Assembly (NCBI GenBank): GCA_023451395.1
Contig: JAEXZL010000024.1
Span: 1 to 35,940, forward strand
Direction: 5' to 3'
Origin: Bacillota bacterium
GTDB lineage: Bacteria; Bacillota; Clostridia; Clostridiales; Clostridiaceae
Length of the DNA: 35,940 nt
Numbering within the stretch: the first letter of the stretch is position 1; every line of letters starts with the position of its first letter. Shown piece after piece: positions 8,014 through 15,596 of the stretch. The translations under genes and the position numbers were made by a program. The notes under the pieces are model-generated. The model saw only the letters and a program-made list of their open reading frames with translations, ran no database searches and was not told where the DNA came from.

Positions 8014-9486
8014 CTACTTCAATTCCTCTGCTAAGTATTCAGTAAAGCTATCTCCGCCAGCTTTATTCCACTTTTCTACAAATTCATCAAAGGCACTTAC
8101 TGGCTTAACTCCTCTGATGATGTCTGATGCATATTCCTTGTAAAGGGACATCATAGCATCCCATTGAGGAGATAACTCTGAAGGTATAAGAACATTAATA
8201 TCTTCATAATAATATTCTCCTGCTTTCTTTAAAGAGTCAGTAGCAGCTGCTCCCATTATAGGCTCTGCAAGAGCTGGAGTTGGCTCAAATTTATATGTTG
8301 TTTCCCAAAATCTTGCATACCATTCAGGGAACTTGTCTGTATAAACTATCTTATCTGATTCAACCTTATAATGAACTCCCTCTAAGCCTAACTTATCAAT
8401 TTTCTGACCCTCAGGACTAGCCATAAATTCAAGAACTGCAAAGGCAGCATCCTTAACCTTAGATTGGGCGTTTATACCAAATCCTCTGGTTTCTTTAGTT
8501 ACATCAATTGAGGTATAAGCCTGAGAAACCCCTTTTGCTGGTGGAAGTACTACAAGTTCTGCAGCATTTCCTTGAGTCTGTACCATTTTATTATTGTAGA
8601 TATCAATAACTTTACCTGCAGTACCTGCTACAAAGGCAGCTTTTCCTTCATAAAAAGCTTGTTCCATTGTATCCCAGGCATTAGTTACATAAGCAGGATC
8701 AATTAAACCCTCTTTATAAAGCTTTGCATAGAATTCAAGCTTATTCTTTTCAAACTGGGTAGCCTTAGAAAATACCCATTTACCGTCAACCTTCATTACA
8801 GTTGAGGTAACACCAAAGGCATGATTAAATACACTGTCTAGCCTAGTTAAATCACCATCAGAGGTTATAGCATACTGTGCTAATTTCTTATCTACTATTT
8901 CTTTAAAGAATTTATAGTAATTATCCACAGTTGGTTCTGCAACAAGAGCAGAATAACTCTCTGTTTTTTCTGCTATATCCTTTCTTACTACAGGAGTGCT
9001 AACTCTTGCAGGTGCAAGCCATAAGAGATATGGATAATTCTTCATTCTTTCTACGTTATGCTTCTCCATAAGAGCTTTAACGTAGGTAGAATTTTCAATA
9101 TAGGAGCTTAAGTCTTCAAGCATACCATCGTTAGCTATAGCATCGTCTCCTCCTTGAAAATATATAATATCTGGAGATATCTGACCGGTTCTGAAAGCTA
9201 GTGGAACTGCTTCCTTATAGGTGCCTGTAGGTGCCTCAATAAATTCAAGGTCTATATAGCTTCCTTTAGCTTCTAAGCCCTTTTCTATTGCCTCTACCAT
9301 TTCAGGAATATTTTCATCAGTAGGATTAACATCCTTCAATACAATTGATACCTTTACGGGGCTTTCCTTAGTTCCTATTGCCTCTCCTGAAGATCCAGGA
9401 TCTTTTCCTCCATCCTTGCCGCATCCAGCTAGGACTCCTAAGCTCATTACACTTGCCAAAAGTATAGCTAATATTTTTTTCTTCAT
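8014..9486 (-). CDS. Carbohydrate ABC transporter substrate-binding lipoprotein (family 1)
   Basis: This 490-residue lipoprotein captures the substrate outside the membrane. It has a signal peptide (MKKKILAILLASVMSLGVLAGC) with lipobox L-A-G-C and lipidation at C22, then a short G/K/D-rich linker. The mature part resembles the long family-1 sugar-binding proteins found with LplB/YtcP permeases (periodic YKEAVPLAFRTGQISPDII and a C-terminal region ending FTEYLAEELK). It lies 22 bases after the second permease gene and starts at an ATG with GGAGGATGG. A stem-loop after its stop probably raises its mRNA level over the downstream enzymes. The ligand cannot be read from sequence; LplA-type proteins are linked to oligosaccharides and glycosides. 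Confidence 0.9.
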   Translation of the reverse strand: MKKKILAILLASVMSLGVLAGCGKDGGKDPGSSGEAIGTKESPVKVSIVLKDVNPTDENIPEMVEAIEKGLEAKGSYIDLEFIEAPTGTYKEAVPLAFRTGQISPDIIYFQGGDDAIANDGMLEDLSSYIENSTYVKALMEKHNVERMKNYPYLLWLAPARVSTPVVRKDIAEKTESYSALVAEPTVDNYYKFFKEIVDKKLAQYAITSDGDLTRLDSVFNHAFGVTSTVMKVDGKWVFSKATQFEKNKLEFYAKLYKEGLIDPAYVTNAWDTMEQAFYEGKAAFVAGTAGKVIDIYNNKMVQTQGNAAELVVLPPAKGVSQAYTSIDVTKETRGFGINAQSKVKDAAFAVLEFMASPEGQKIDKLGLEGVHYKVESDKIVYTDKFPEWYARFWETTYKFEPTPALAEPIMGAAATDSLKKAGEYYYEDINVLIPSELSPQWDAMMSLYKEYASDIIRGVKPVSAFDEFVEKWNKAGGDSFTEYLAEELK

Positions 9487-9508
9487 CTTCCATCCTCCAT
9501 TAATTCAT

Positions 9509-10456
9509 TTATTCTTTAACTCCTCCAGCCATTATATCCCCAGTATAGAATTTAAGGACTAATGGATAGAGTAATAGAATCGGTATTATGGCTACAATTA
9601 TGGTAGCGTACTTCAACGCATTATAATCTAGTCTTGCCAGCTCATTGTAGTTAAATAGGTTTTGTGCTCCGATTAAGGTAGCATTGTCTTCTAGAACTAT
9701 AAACTGTCTAAGAATAACCTGAAGAGTTGTCTTCTTAGCGCTAGTAATATAAATACCTGCCTTAAAATATTCATTCCACCTTATTACAGCATAAAACATA
9801 GTAATAGTTGCAATTCCAGCCTTTGAAAGGGGATAAACTATCTTAAAGAGCATTTTTAAATGGCCACAGCCATCTATTTCTGCTGCTTCAAACATTTCTT
9901 TAGGTATCTCATTGAAGAATCGCATCATTATAATAAGGTAATAAACGTTTACAGCATTTACTAAAATTACCGACCACTGGCTTCCCATTAATCCTATGTC
10001 TTTTATTACTAAGTACTCAGGAACTAACCCTGGATCAAAGAGCATCATAAATATCAGAAAAACCATTATGGCTTTTTTAAATACAAGCCCTGGCCTTGTA
10101 AGCACATATGCAGCGGTGGTGGTTAAGAGAATATTTATTAAAGTCCCTACCACAGTAATAAAAATAGAATTAAATAGTGCTGGTACCAAAACAGGATGAC
10201 TTAAAATAACCTTATAGTTAATGAAATTAAGCTCTTTAGGTATTATAGACAAACCTGACATGGATGCTGACACAGATGGATCTGAAAGGGATATTGCTAA
10301 TATATTTAAAAGAGGGACTATCATTGTCAGTGTTAAAAGGAAAAAGATGATTACTAATATAAGCTGATAGAAGCTGAAGTTTTTGATTATTCCTTTTATA
10401 CTCTCCTTAAAGCTCTTTTTATATATAACCTCATCCCTTGCTTTTACATTAATCAT
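9509..10456 (-). CDS. Carbohydrate ABC transporter permease (LplC/YtcP type, CUT1)
   Basis: This 315-residue inner-membrane subunit has about six helices and the permease EAA loop EAAEIDGCGHLKMLFKIVYPL, which docks to an ATPase. The first long helix (FYQLILVIIFFLLTLTMIVPLLN) and the C-terminal segment with TGDIMAGGVKE are typical of LplC-type permeases. I place the start at ATG 10456 (MINVKARDE): it follows GGGGGTGTGG and lies one base after the stop of the partner permease. The frame extends further upstream, but that would overlap the partner and add an unlikely leader. No ATP-binding subunit is encoded nearby, as expected for this transporter class in Firmicutes, which shares an MsmX-type ATPase encoded elsewhere. 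Confidence 0.9.
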   Translation of the reverse strand: MINVKARDEVIYKKSFKESIKGIIKNFSFYQLILVIIFFLLTLTMIVPLLNILAISLSDPSVSASMSGLSIIPKELNFINYKVILSHPVLVPALFNSIFITVVGTLINILLTTTAAYVLTRPGLVFKKAIMVFLIFMMLFDPGLVPEYLVIKDIGLMGSQWSVILVNAVNVYYLIIMMRFFNEIPKEMFEAAEIDGCGHLKMLFKIVYPLSKAGIATITMFYAVIRWNEYFKAGIYITSAKKTTLQVILRQFIVLEDNATLIGAQNLFNYNELARLDYNALKYATIIVAIIPILLLYPLVLKFYTGDIMAGGVKE

Positions 10457-10457
10457 G

Positions 10458-11369
10458 CTACCACACCCCCGTTCCAGTAAACCTTTTAGATATAAAGTGG
10501 GTAGCAAGAACCAAAAATACTCCAACAATTCCCTTTAAAACTCCCACAGCAGTACCTAAAGAATACTGACCGTTAATTATTCCTAAGCGATAGATATAAG
10601 TATCTAGAATATCAATTCTGCTGTTAACAGCATCATTAGTAAAGTTTAGCACTTGATCAAAGCCAGCATTTAGAAAAAAGCCTAAATTCAATATGAACAT
10701 AGTAACCATTGGTATTACAAGTGCTGGGATAACAATATACTTTACAATGTTAAATCTATTAGCTCCATCGATTCTTGCTGCTTCATAGATACTTGGACTA
10801 ATGGATATTATGGCTGTAAAATAAATTATTGAGTCCCATCCAATACTCCTCCAGGCTTCTGAATACAGTAGAACCCATCTTATAGAGTCCTTATCTGTCA
10901 TAAAATCCACCGAGGGAAGATTGAAGATGTTAAGCACCTCATTCACAGCCCCTCCATAAGGTGACAGTATAGCAATCCAGATACCAGCAATAACAACCCA
11001 TGATAAAAAATGAGGGAGAAAGGAAACTACCTGTACATATTTCCTAAAACGATTGCTTCTAATCTCAGAGAGAAGTATTGCAAATAGAACAACAAAAGGA
11101 AATAGCAAAACATATTTCATAAAGCTTATAATAAGTGTATTAGTTAGTATCTCCTTAATTTGCGGTGATTTAAAAACTAGCTTGAAATATTTAAGTCCTT
11201 GAAACTCCCAGGGGCCGAAGGCCTTATAGTCATAAAAAGCTAGCCTCATATTAATGATTGGCCATAATCTAAATATTATAAAATAAAGCAGAGTGGGAAA
11301 AATTAGAAGATAGAGAATCTTGTCCTTTTTTATCTGTCCCAAAGTTTTATTAAACTTTTCTTTATTCAA
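10458..11369 (-). CDS. Carbohydrate ABC transporter permease (LplB type, CUT1)
   Basis: This 303-residue membrane subunit pairs with the permease encoded just downstream. Six helices are visible, beginning ILYLLIFPTLLYFIIF, and the EAA loop YEAARIDGANRFNIVKYIVIP is near residue 195. The C-terminal GVFLVLATHFISKRFTGTGVW is characteristic of LplB proteins. The start is a TTG at 11369 with an AAGGAGGGAG ribosome site 8 bases upstream; the next ATG is well inside the first membrane segment, so TTG is preferred. It lies 14 bases after the DUF4387 gene, which ties that unknown pair to the transporter in one transcript. Confidence 0.9.
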   Translation of the reverse strand: MNKEKFNKTLGQIKKDKILYLLIFPTLLYFIIFRLWPIINMRLAFYDYKAFGPWEFQGLKYFKLVFKSPQIKEILTNTLIISFMKYVLLFPFVVLFAILLSEIRSNRFRKYVQVVSFLPHFLSWVVIAGIWIAILSPYGGAVNEVLNIFNLPSVDFMTDKDSIRWVLLYSEAWRSIGWDSIIYFTAIISISPSIYEAARIDGANRFNIVKYIVIPALVIPMVTMFILNLGFFLNAGFDQVLNFTNDAVNSRIDILDTYIYRLGIINGQYSLGTAVGVLKGIVGVFLVLATHFISKRFTGTGVW

Positions 11370-11383
11370 AGCTTCTCCCTCCT

Positions 11384-11695
11384 TTATGGAATAACTAGAT
11401 CAAGTAATGGTGCATGCTGCTGAGCCCCATACACATCTCTATCAAAAGCAGTGCCTGAGGGTACATCCCTATTAAAGGTAACCTTTATCCCTAAGGCCTT
11501 GTGAAAAAAAACCAATTCAGTGATTTCATTAACATTAAGCTTATACAGCTCTGCAATATTATCATGGGTAAATTGCCCTGAGGATAATGCTCTCTCATAA
11601 CTATCCTCATCCTCAAAAAGTACGTCCAAAGTTATTGAAAAAGGACCGCTGTTTTTACTTCTTAGAACCTTTGCTAGATCTTTTAATTTATCCAT
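11384..11695 (-). CDS. DUF4387 family protein, partner of the AtuA-like protein
   Basis: This small cytoplasmic protein of 103 residues (MDKLKDLAKVLRSKNSGPFSITLDVLFED...) matches the DUF4387 family, whose members have conserved SKNAGPF-type and D-V-F motifs and an RD-x-GAQQHAPLL-type C-terminus, all visible here. The family is nearly always next to an AtuA/DUF1446 gene, and no function is known to me. I chose ATG 11695: it overlaps the atuA-like stop by 8 bases and has GGAGGTG five bases upstream, a classic coupled start. The frame is open further upstream but inside atuA. Tight coupling suggests two subunits made in equal amounts. Confidence 0.85.
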   Translation of the reverse strand: MDKLKDLAKVLRSKNSGPFSITLDVLFEDEDSYERALSSGQFTHDNIAELYKLNVNEITELVFFHKALGIKVTFNRDVPSGTAFDRDVYGAQQHAPLLDLVIP

Positions 11696-13058
11696 TATGC
11701 ACCTCCATATATTCAATAGGGAAAGGCTCATTACCACTAACAACCTTCATAAGATGATATATACTAAATTCATATACTGGACCAAACTCTACATCACTTG
11801 GTGCAAAAGGAAAAGCTAGGTTGCCTGAGGTAGACTTTCTCCCCTCATATCCATAATGCATAAATGTTGACCGTACTGCACTGCAGACGGCATTAGCAAG
11901 CTCCTGACTCTTTGCCAAAACCTCAAATAGAACACCAACATCATCACGTTTTTCCTGGGAAGGCTCTAAATCACCCATAACTCCATTTATTCCATAATTA
12001 ATAAAATTTATTTTAAAATCTTCCTGAGGAAGCTCAGAAAAATATTCTCTAACTCCTGTCTCCACCAGAGCCTCTACCTCTGATAGACTATCTATAAGTA
12101 TCGGATCCCTTATTCCTGCCACCACAAAGGTTCTGTAAAGAATCTTCCTTGCACCCTCGAGTTTAATATAATATCCATCGCTCTTTTGAATTTTGCTGCC
12201 GCTTACCCTAACTGTGCGGGAATCCACTTCTTGAAAATTACAGTCTTTAAGATTTAAAATAATACCCGGTCCCTTCAAAATGTAAGGATGATCCTTCTCA
12301 TAAAAGGTATGAGCTGCAACAGTGATGGGTGTGCATCTTCTTTCAGGGTTCGTTGGATATACACAAAAACTATTTTCTTCTAAAACTCCCATTATACAGT
12401 CCTTGGTGGTTCCTGGCTCTGCGCAAAGAGCACCGCATTCAAGGATTTTACCTAAATGATAAGACAAAGCCTCATCAAAGCCATTATGTATACCTACTGC
12501 AGCAAAGGGTGAGGGGTCATAGGCCCTTCCGCATATAATAATCTCTGCTTCCTGATCTAATGCTTCTAATATAGGCTCTACTCCCATTTGTGCTACTACT
12601 GAAGCAGTGTCCTCTACAATATTCTCCTCAAGCTGTGGGATATTGCTGCCCATAGGTTCAATTTCTCCAAGCTTAATGGCTTTCTTGATTCTATCCTTAG
12701 GTATATCTGCCCAAATTACCGCAAGCTTTGCAGAGAGCCTCTCCTCTTCTAATATTTCCTTAATGATATCCATTGTCCACTCCACATGAACCTTGCCTCC
12801 AGAGCCTCCAGCGGAACCTATTATTAGTGGTATTTTTAAGCTTCTGCTTCCTTTAATTAAAAGATATAAATCCTTTTTACATGCCATTCTGCTTACTATA
12901 GATACTCCTGCCCCAAGTTTATGTGGCCCTGCATCTGTAGAACCTGCATCTACCACTATAGCATTTGGCTTATCTTCTAATGCCTTTAGAAAAGATTCCT
13001 TAGGAAAACCATAGCCTAATATTCCACAGGGTGATAGTATCTTCAAAGTCCTTCCCAT
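11688..13058 (-). CDS. AtuA-like (DUF1446) protein
   Basis: This 456-residue protein belongs to the acyclic-terpene-utilisation AtuA/DUF1446 family. Visible family motifs are DAGSTDAGP at 37-45, GSAGGSGG at 81-88, GRAYDPSPFA at 177-186, and a C-terminal STSGNLAFPFAPSD stretch. The glycine-rich segments and conserved Asp/Arg/Tyr residues suggest an enzyme, but I know no proven reaction; the Pseudomonas AtuA name comes from a citronellol-degradation gene set and need not apply here. It is the first gene after the regulator, behind a palindromic operator, and is translationally coupled to the DUF4387 gene. In this cluster it may process the acid or aglycone part of the imported compound, which is inference. 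GGGAGGAATAAA precedes the ATG. Confidence 0.85.
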   Translation of the reverse strand: MGRTLKILSPCGILGYGFPKESFLKALEDKPNAIVVDAGSTDAGPHKLGAGVSIVSRMACKKDLYLLIKGSRSLKIPLIIGSAGGSGGKVHVEWTMDIIKEILEEERLSAKLAVIWADIPKDRIKKAIKLGEIEPMGSNIPQLEENIVEDTASVVAQMGVEPILEALDQEAEIIICGRAYDPSPFAAVGIHNGFDEALSYHLGKILECGALCAEPGTTKDCIMGVLEENSFCVYPTNPERRCTPITVAAHTFYEKDHPYILKGPGIILNLKDCNFQEVDSRTVRVSGSKIQKSDGYYIKLEGARKILYRTFVVAGIRDPILIDSLSEVEALVETGVREYFSELPQEDFKINFINYGINGVMGDLEPSQEKRDDVGVLFEVLAKSQELANAVCSAVRSTFMHYGYEGRKSTSGNLAFPFAPSDVEFGPVYEFSIYHLMKVVSGNEPFPIEYMEVHNG

Positions 13059-13118
13059 TTTATTCCTCCCAAAAGTTATTTCTTCTATAATTACATAAAA
13101 TAATAAAGTTAATTGTTT

Positions 13119-13133
13119 AATTGTTTAACAATT
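13119..13133. promoter_or_regulatory. Palindromic operator in front of the atuA-like gene
   Basis: The perfect palindrome AATTGTT-T-AACAATT (7-base arms) contains TTGTTTAACAA, an exact fit to the FadR-subfamily GntR consensus TNGTNNNACNA. It lies 61 bases upstream of the atuA-like start. A second copy at 13974 is identical over 22 bases including flanks. It is the likely site for the FadR-type regulator encoded immediately upstream. Confidence 0.7.
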
Positions 13134-13169
13134 TATGATAAAAAGATAATAAATAATTTATCACTTACT

Positions 13170-13850
13170 TTATACGTTGTTTTTAGAAATAGTATCTCTA
13201 ACCTTTCTTAAATGGAATCTTAAAGCTTCCCTTGCTTCTAACTTATTTCTATTAGCTATGGCAGTAATTAAAGCTTTATGTTCTTTAATAATCTCCTGCC
13301 TTCTTTCAATATCTTTATTGCTCTTTTCACCTAACTCTCTAATAAGATCATAATAGGATTCAATAAAGTTACTAAGAAGCAGATTTTTTGATAACTCTGC
13401 AATTTTTGAATGAAAATTATAATCTATAATACTATAATTTTTATCCTCAGGATTTACTGAATTTATATAATCCACTATTGCTTGGATATCACTATCTTTT
13501 CCTCTCTCCACTGCAAGCTCTACTGTACGGAGCTCTAAGGCTTCCCTAAGTTCTATAAGATCCATATAAGTAGCATTTTTTAAGGAATCTATCACAGAAG
13601 TGGATGCTCTTTCATAATCTTCTAGTTCCCTTATATAAGTTCCATCCTTAGGCTTTCTACTTATGAACCCTTGAAATTGTAATATAGTAAGAGCTTCTCT
13701 TAGAATTCCACGGCTTACTCCAAGCTGTTCTGCAAATATATTTTCTGCAGGAAGCTTGTCTCCTGGCTTAAGCTCTCCTTTTTCCATTAAGCTAATTATT
13801 TCATTTACCACAACCTCTGAAAGGTTTTGTGATTTTACCTGCTTAAACAT
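13170..13850 (-). CDS. GntR-family regulator, FadR subfamily with FCD ligand domain
   Basis: This 226-residue repressor or activator has an N-terminal winged helix (about 1-75: LKPGDKLPAENIFAEQLGVSRGILREAL) and an all-helical FCD domain. The FCD metal-site residues are all present: D143 and H147 (DYNFH), H191 (EHK) and H213 (RFH), so it probably binds a metal and a carboxylate or sugar-acid ligand. GGGGGATTGCT precedes the ATG. It is the first gene of the cluster, with the same palindrome upstream of itself (13974) and before the next gene (13119). This fits autoregulation and direct control of the catabolic genes. An FCD domain hints that the inducer is an organic acid or sugar acid, a useful clue to the pathway. 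Confidence 0.92.
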   Translation of the reverse strand: MFKQVKSQNLSEVVVNEIISLMEKGELKPGDKLPAENIFAEQLGVSRGILREALTILQFQGFISRKPKDGTYIRELEDYERASTSVIDSLKNATYMDLIELREALELRTVELAVERGKDSDIQAIVDYINSVNPEDKNYSIIDYNFHSKIAELSKNLLLSNFIESYYDLIRELGEKSNKDIERRQEIIKEHKALITAIANRNKLEAREALRFHLRKVRDTISKNNV

Positions 13851-13973
13851 AGCAATCCCCCATTGATCTATAATTCCATCCCATCTATCTACTAGATTTA
13901 TTTACATTTAACTTTATAAATAGTCATAAATATATTAAATTTATATAGCTCTATATTATTAGTTATATTGTTT

Positions 13974-13988
13974 AATTGTTTAACAATT
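13974..13988. promoter_or_regulatory. Palindromic operator in front of gntR
   Basis: This is the second copy of AATTGTT-T-AACAATT; here the arms extend to 8 bases (13973-13989). It is centred about 130 bases upstream of the gntR start and preceded by the same extra half-site ATTGTTTA as the copy at 13119. Together they mark the GntR protein as autoregulated and as regulator of the atuA-led genes. Confidence 0.7.
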
Positions 13989-14137
13989 AAATATAAATCA
14001 AAAGATAGAAATCTAACTTTATCAGGAATAACCAATAACGTTTACATTTAAAATATAGCATATAGTTATTTTTCTTACAATAGAAAAAACTCAAATTATT
14101 AAAATTTAAAGAATATTTATTAAGTTAACAATTACAA

Positions 14138-14290
14138 CTATTTATATTTTAATCTTTTCTTTTTTCCTAGCTTCATTCTTTCAATTAAAAGCCCACAACG
14201 ATAGCAGCATTCTCTTTCTTCATCATTTTTACAGTTGCAAATTGGGCAATAAATAAATCCAGATATAGTCATTCCATTCTTCTCCTTCAT
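14138..14290 (-). CDS. Small zinc-ribbon protein (50 residues)
   Basis: A short open frame encodes a 50-residue peptide: MKEKNGMTISGFIYCPICNC, then a charged turn, then ECCYRCGLLIERMK and a lysine/arginine-rich tail ending KYK. The six cysteines (15, 18, 20, 28, 29, 32) form a CxxC...CxxC zinc ribbon. The basic tail suggests nucleic-acid contact or a structural tag, but the function is unknown. It has a GGGGG ribosome site four bases before the ATG and a TATAAT element at 14314-14319. It stands alone on the minus strand between the rpiR-type gene and gntR. The cysteine spacing and the leader support a real gene, although it is short. Confidence 0.6.
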   Translation of the reverse strand: MKEKNGMTISGFIYCPICNCKNDEERECCYRCGLLIERMKLGKKKRLKYK

Positions 14291-14596
14291 AATACCCCCG
14301 ATTAAAAATAACTATTATACTCTTTATAAATATAATACCCTTAAAGGAACTTTATTCCTAAAAAATGTGTTGTATATCTATTTTACATTATTTTCCATTT
14401 GTTGTATATAGTTCGGAGGTTTATTTATTCGTCGATCGATTATTTTTTGAGGTACATTTTTAAATGTTAATATATATTCTATATATAATCTTATTATTAT
14501 ACATAAATACTTAAGAATAACCTTTTGGTAAATATATATAATTATACCCATAACTACCAAATAATATATCAACTATGATAATGATAAAGTGGCCAA
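14291..14596. other. AT-rich intergenic stretch
   Basis: Between the zinc-ribbon gene and the RpiR-type gene there are 306 bases of very AT-rich sequence. I see a TATAAT-like element at 14314-14319 (minus) placed to serve the zinc-ribbon gene, with no good -35 box. There is no convincing terminator after the RpiR gene and no credible coding region. Confidence 0.4.
14314..14319 (-). promoter_or_regulatory. Probable -10 element of the zinc-ribbon gene
   Basis: TATAAT on the minus strand (in AGAGTATAATAGTT) lies 23 bases before the zinc-ribbon ATG, which would leave a short leader containing the GGGGG ribosome site. The -35 region is weak, so this is a tentative call. Confidence 0.35.
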
Positions 14597-15421
14597 TCAT
14601 TTTTCTATCTCATATTCTATATCCTTTAGAGTATCCTGAAGCTTAGCTAGCTTTCCTTTATAATCGCTGTTTAGAAAGTGAGAATATAGTATATCCAATA
14701 CAATTAATATTGGAAACTGTGGTGAAATTACATTTCCTATATGGAGATTCTTTGTAACTGCAATTAGCACTACCTCTTGACAGTATTCCTTAAAGGAGTA
14801 ATTATTGCTTGAGGTTATAATAACTGTAGAAGCTCCCTTTTTTTCTGCATCTCTAAGCCCCTTAAGGATAGTTTTAGTCTTTCCGCTTACTGTGAGCCCT
14901 ATTACTAATGAACCTTCATCTACCACTACTTTATTCATAAGCATTGTCTGCTCATCGGTGATTGCCTCTACATTCATTCCCAGTCTCATAAAGCGTATTT
15001 TAAATTCTCTCGCTGCGAGTCCTGAGCTCCCAATGCCATAAACATAAACCTTCTTATGACTCATCAGCATTTTTGAAAGCCCTTTTATCTGCTCCTCATC
15101 AATTAGTGTATAGCTTCTATCTAGGAGCCTCTGATAAGTGCTGAGCACCTCTTTCTTCAACTTATCCATAGGTTCTTTTTCCTCATTCAAGGATAATTCA
15201 TAGATGTATATAAATTCCCTATAGCCTTTAAATCCACACTTCTTAGCAAATCGAGATAAGGAAGCCTTTGACACAAATATTTTTTTTGATACTGCCTCTA
15301 TATTCAAGTGATCCTTATCTAAGTTATTTATAAAAAATTCCGCAATGAGCTTTTCTGTAGCAGTAAAATTACTATTCATAGCCTCGATTAAAGGTATTAT
15401 GCTCTTTTTATATCCTTCCAA
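14597..15421 (-). CDS. RpiR-family transcriptional regulator (MurR-like)
   Basis: This 274-residue regulator has an N-terminal RpiR helix-turn-helix domain (about 1-77; TATEKLIAEFFINN and SKASLSRFAKKCGFKGYREF) and a C-terminal SIS sugar-phosphate domain (about 110-255; VYVYGIGSSGLAAREF and GLTVSGKTKTIL). Proteins of this build, such as MurR, respond to sugar phosphates like MurNAc-6-P or GlcNAc-6-P. The start is a TTG at 15421 with GGAGGGGA just upstream. It is the last gene of the long minus-strand cell-wall-sugar block, 175 bases beyond nanE, and the likely local regulator. Its operator cannot be named from this window; a weak TTGAA-N6-TTCAA repeat at 16330-16345 before nanE is one candidate. 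Confidence 0.9.
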   Translation of the reverse strand: MEGYKKSIIPLIEAMNSNFTATEKLIAEFFINNLDKDHLNIEAVSKKIFVSKASLSRFAKKCGFKGYREFIYIYELSLNEEKEPMDKLKKEVLSTYQRLLDRSYTLIDEEQIKGLSKMLMSHKKVYVYGIGSSGLAAREFKIRFMRLGMNVEAITDEQTMLMNKVVVDEGSLVIGLTVSGKTKTILKGLRDAEKKGASTVIITSSNNYSFKEYCQEVVLIAVTKNLHIGNVISPQFPILIVLDILYSHFLNSDYKGKLAKLQDTLKDIEYEIEK

Positions 15422-15596
15422 GATTATCCCCTCCTAAGGAAATGCTCCTCTATAACATTTATTGCTGTGACAAAACCAGTATTTATCTTCAAATTCAGCT
15501 GTATTTCATGTAAAATAAAAAATCCATTCAGTATAATCATACCAAACAGATTTTTTTATTTATATAACTATTATAATTATTTTTCCTTAAGCTAAA

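Noticed and set aside
14378..14572. Possible 64-residue hydrophobic protein on the minus strand
   Set aside because: It would need a TTG start without a ribosome site, and its make-up (Ile/Tyr/Leu) is what very AT-rich non-coding DNA gives by chance.
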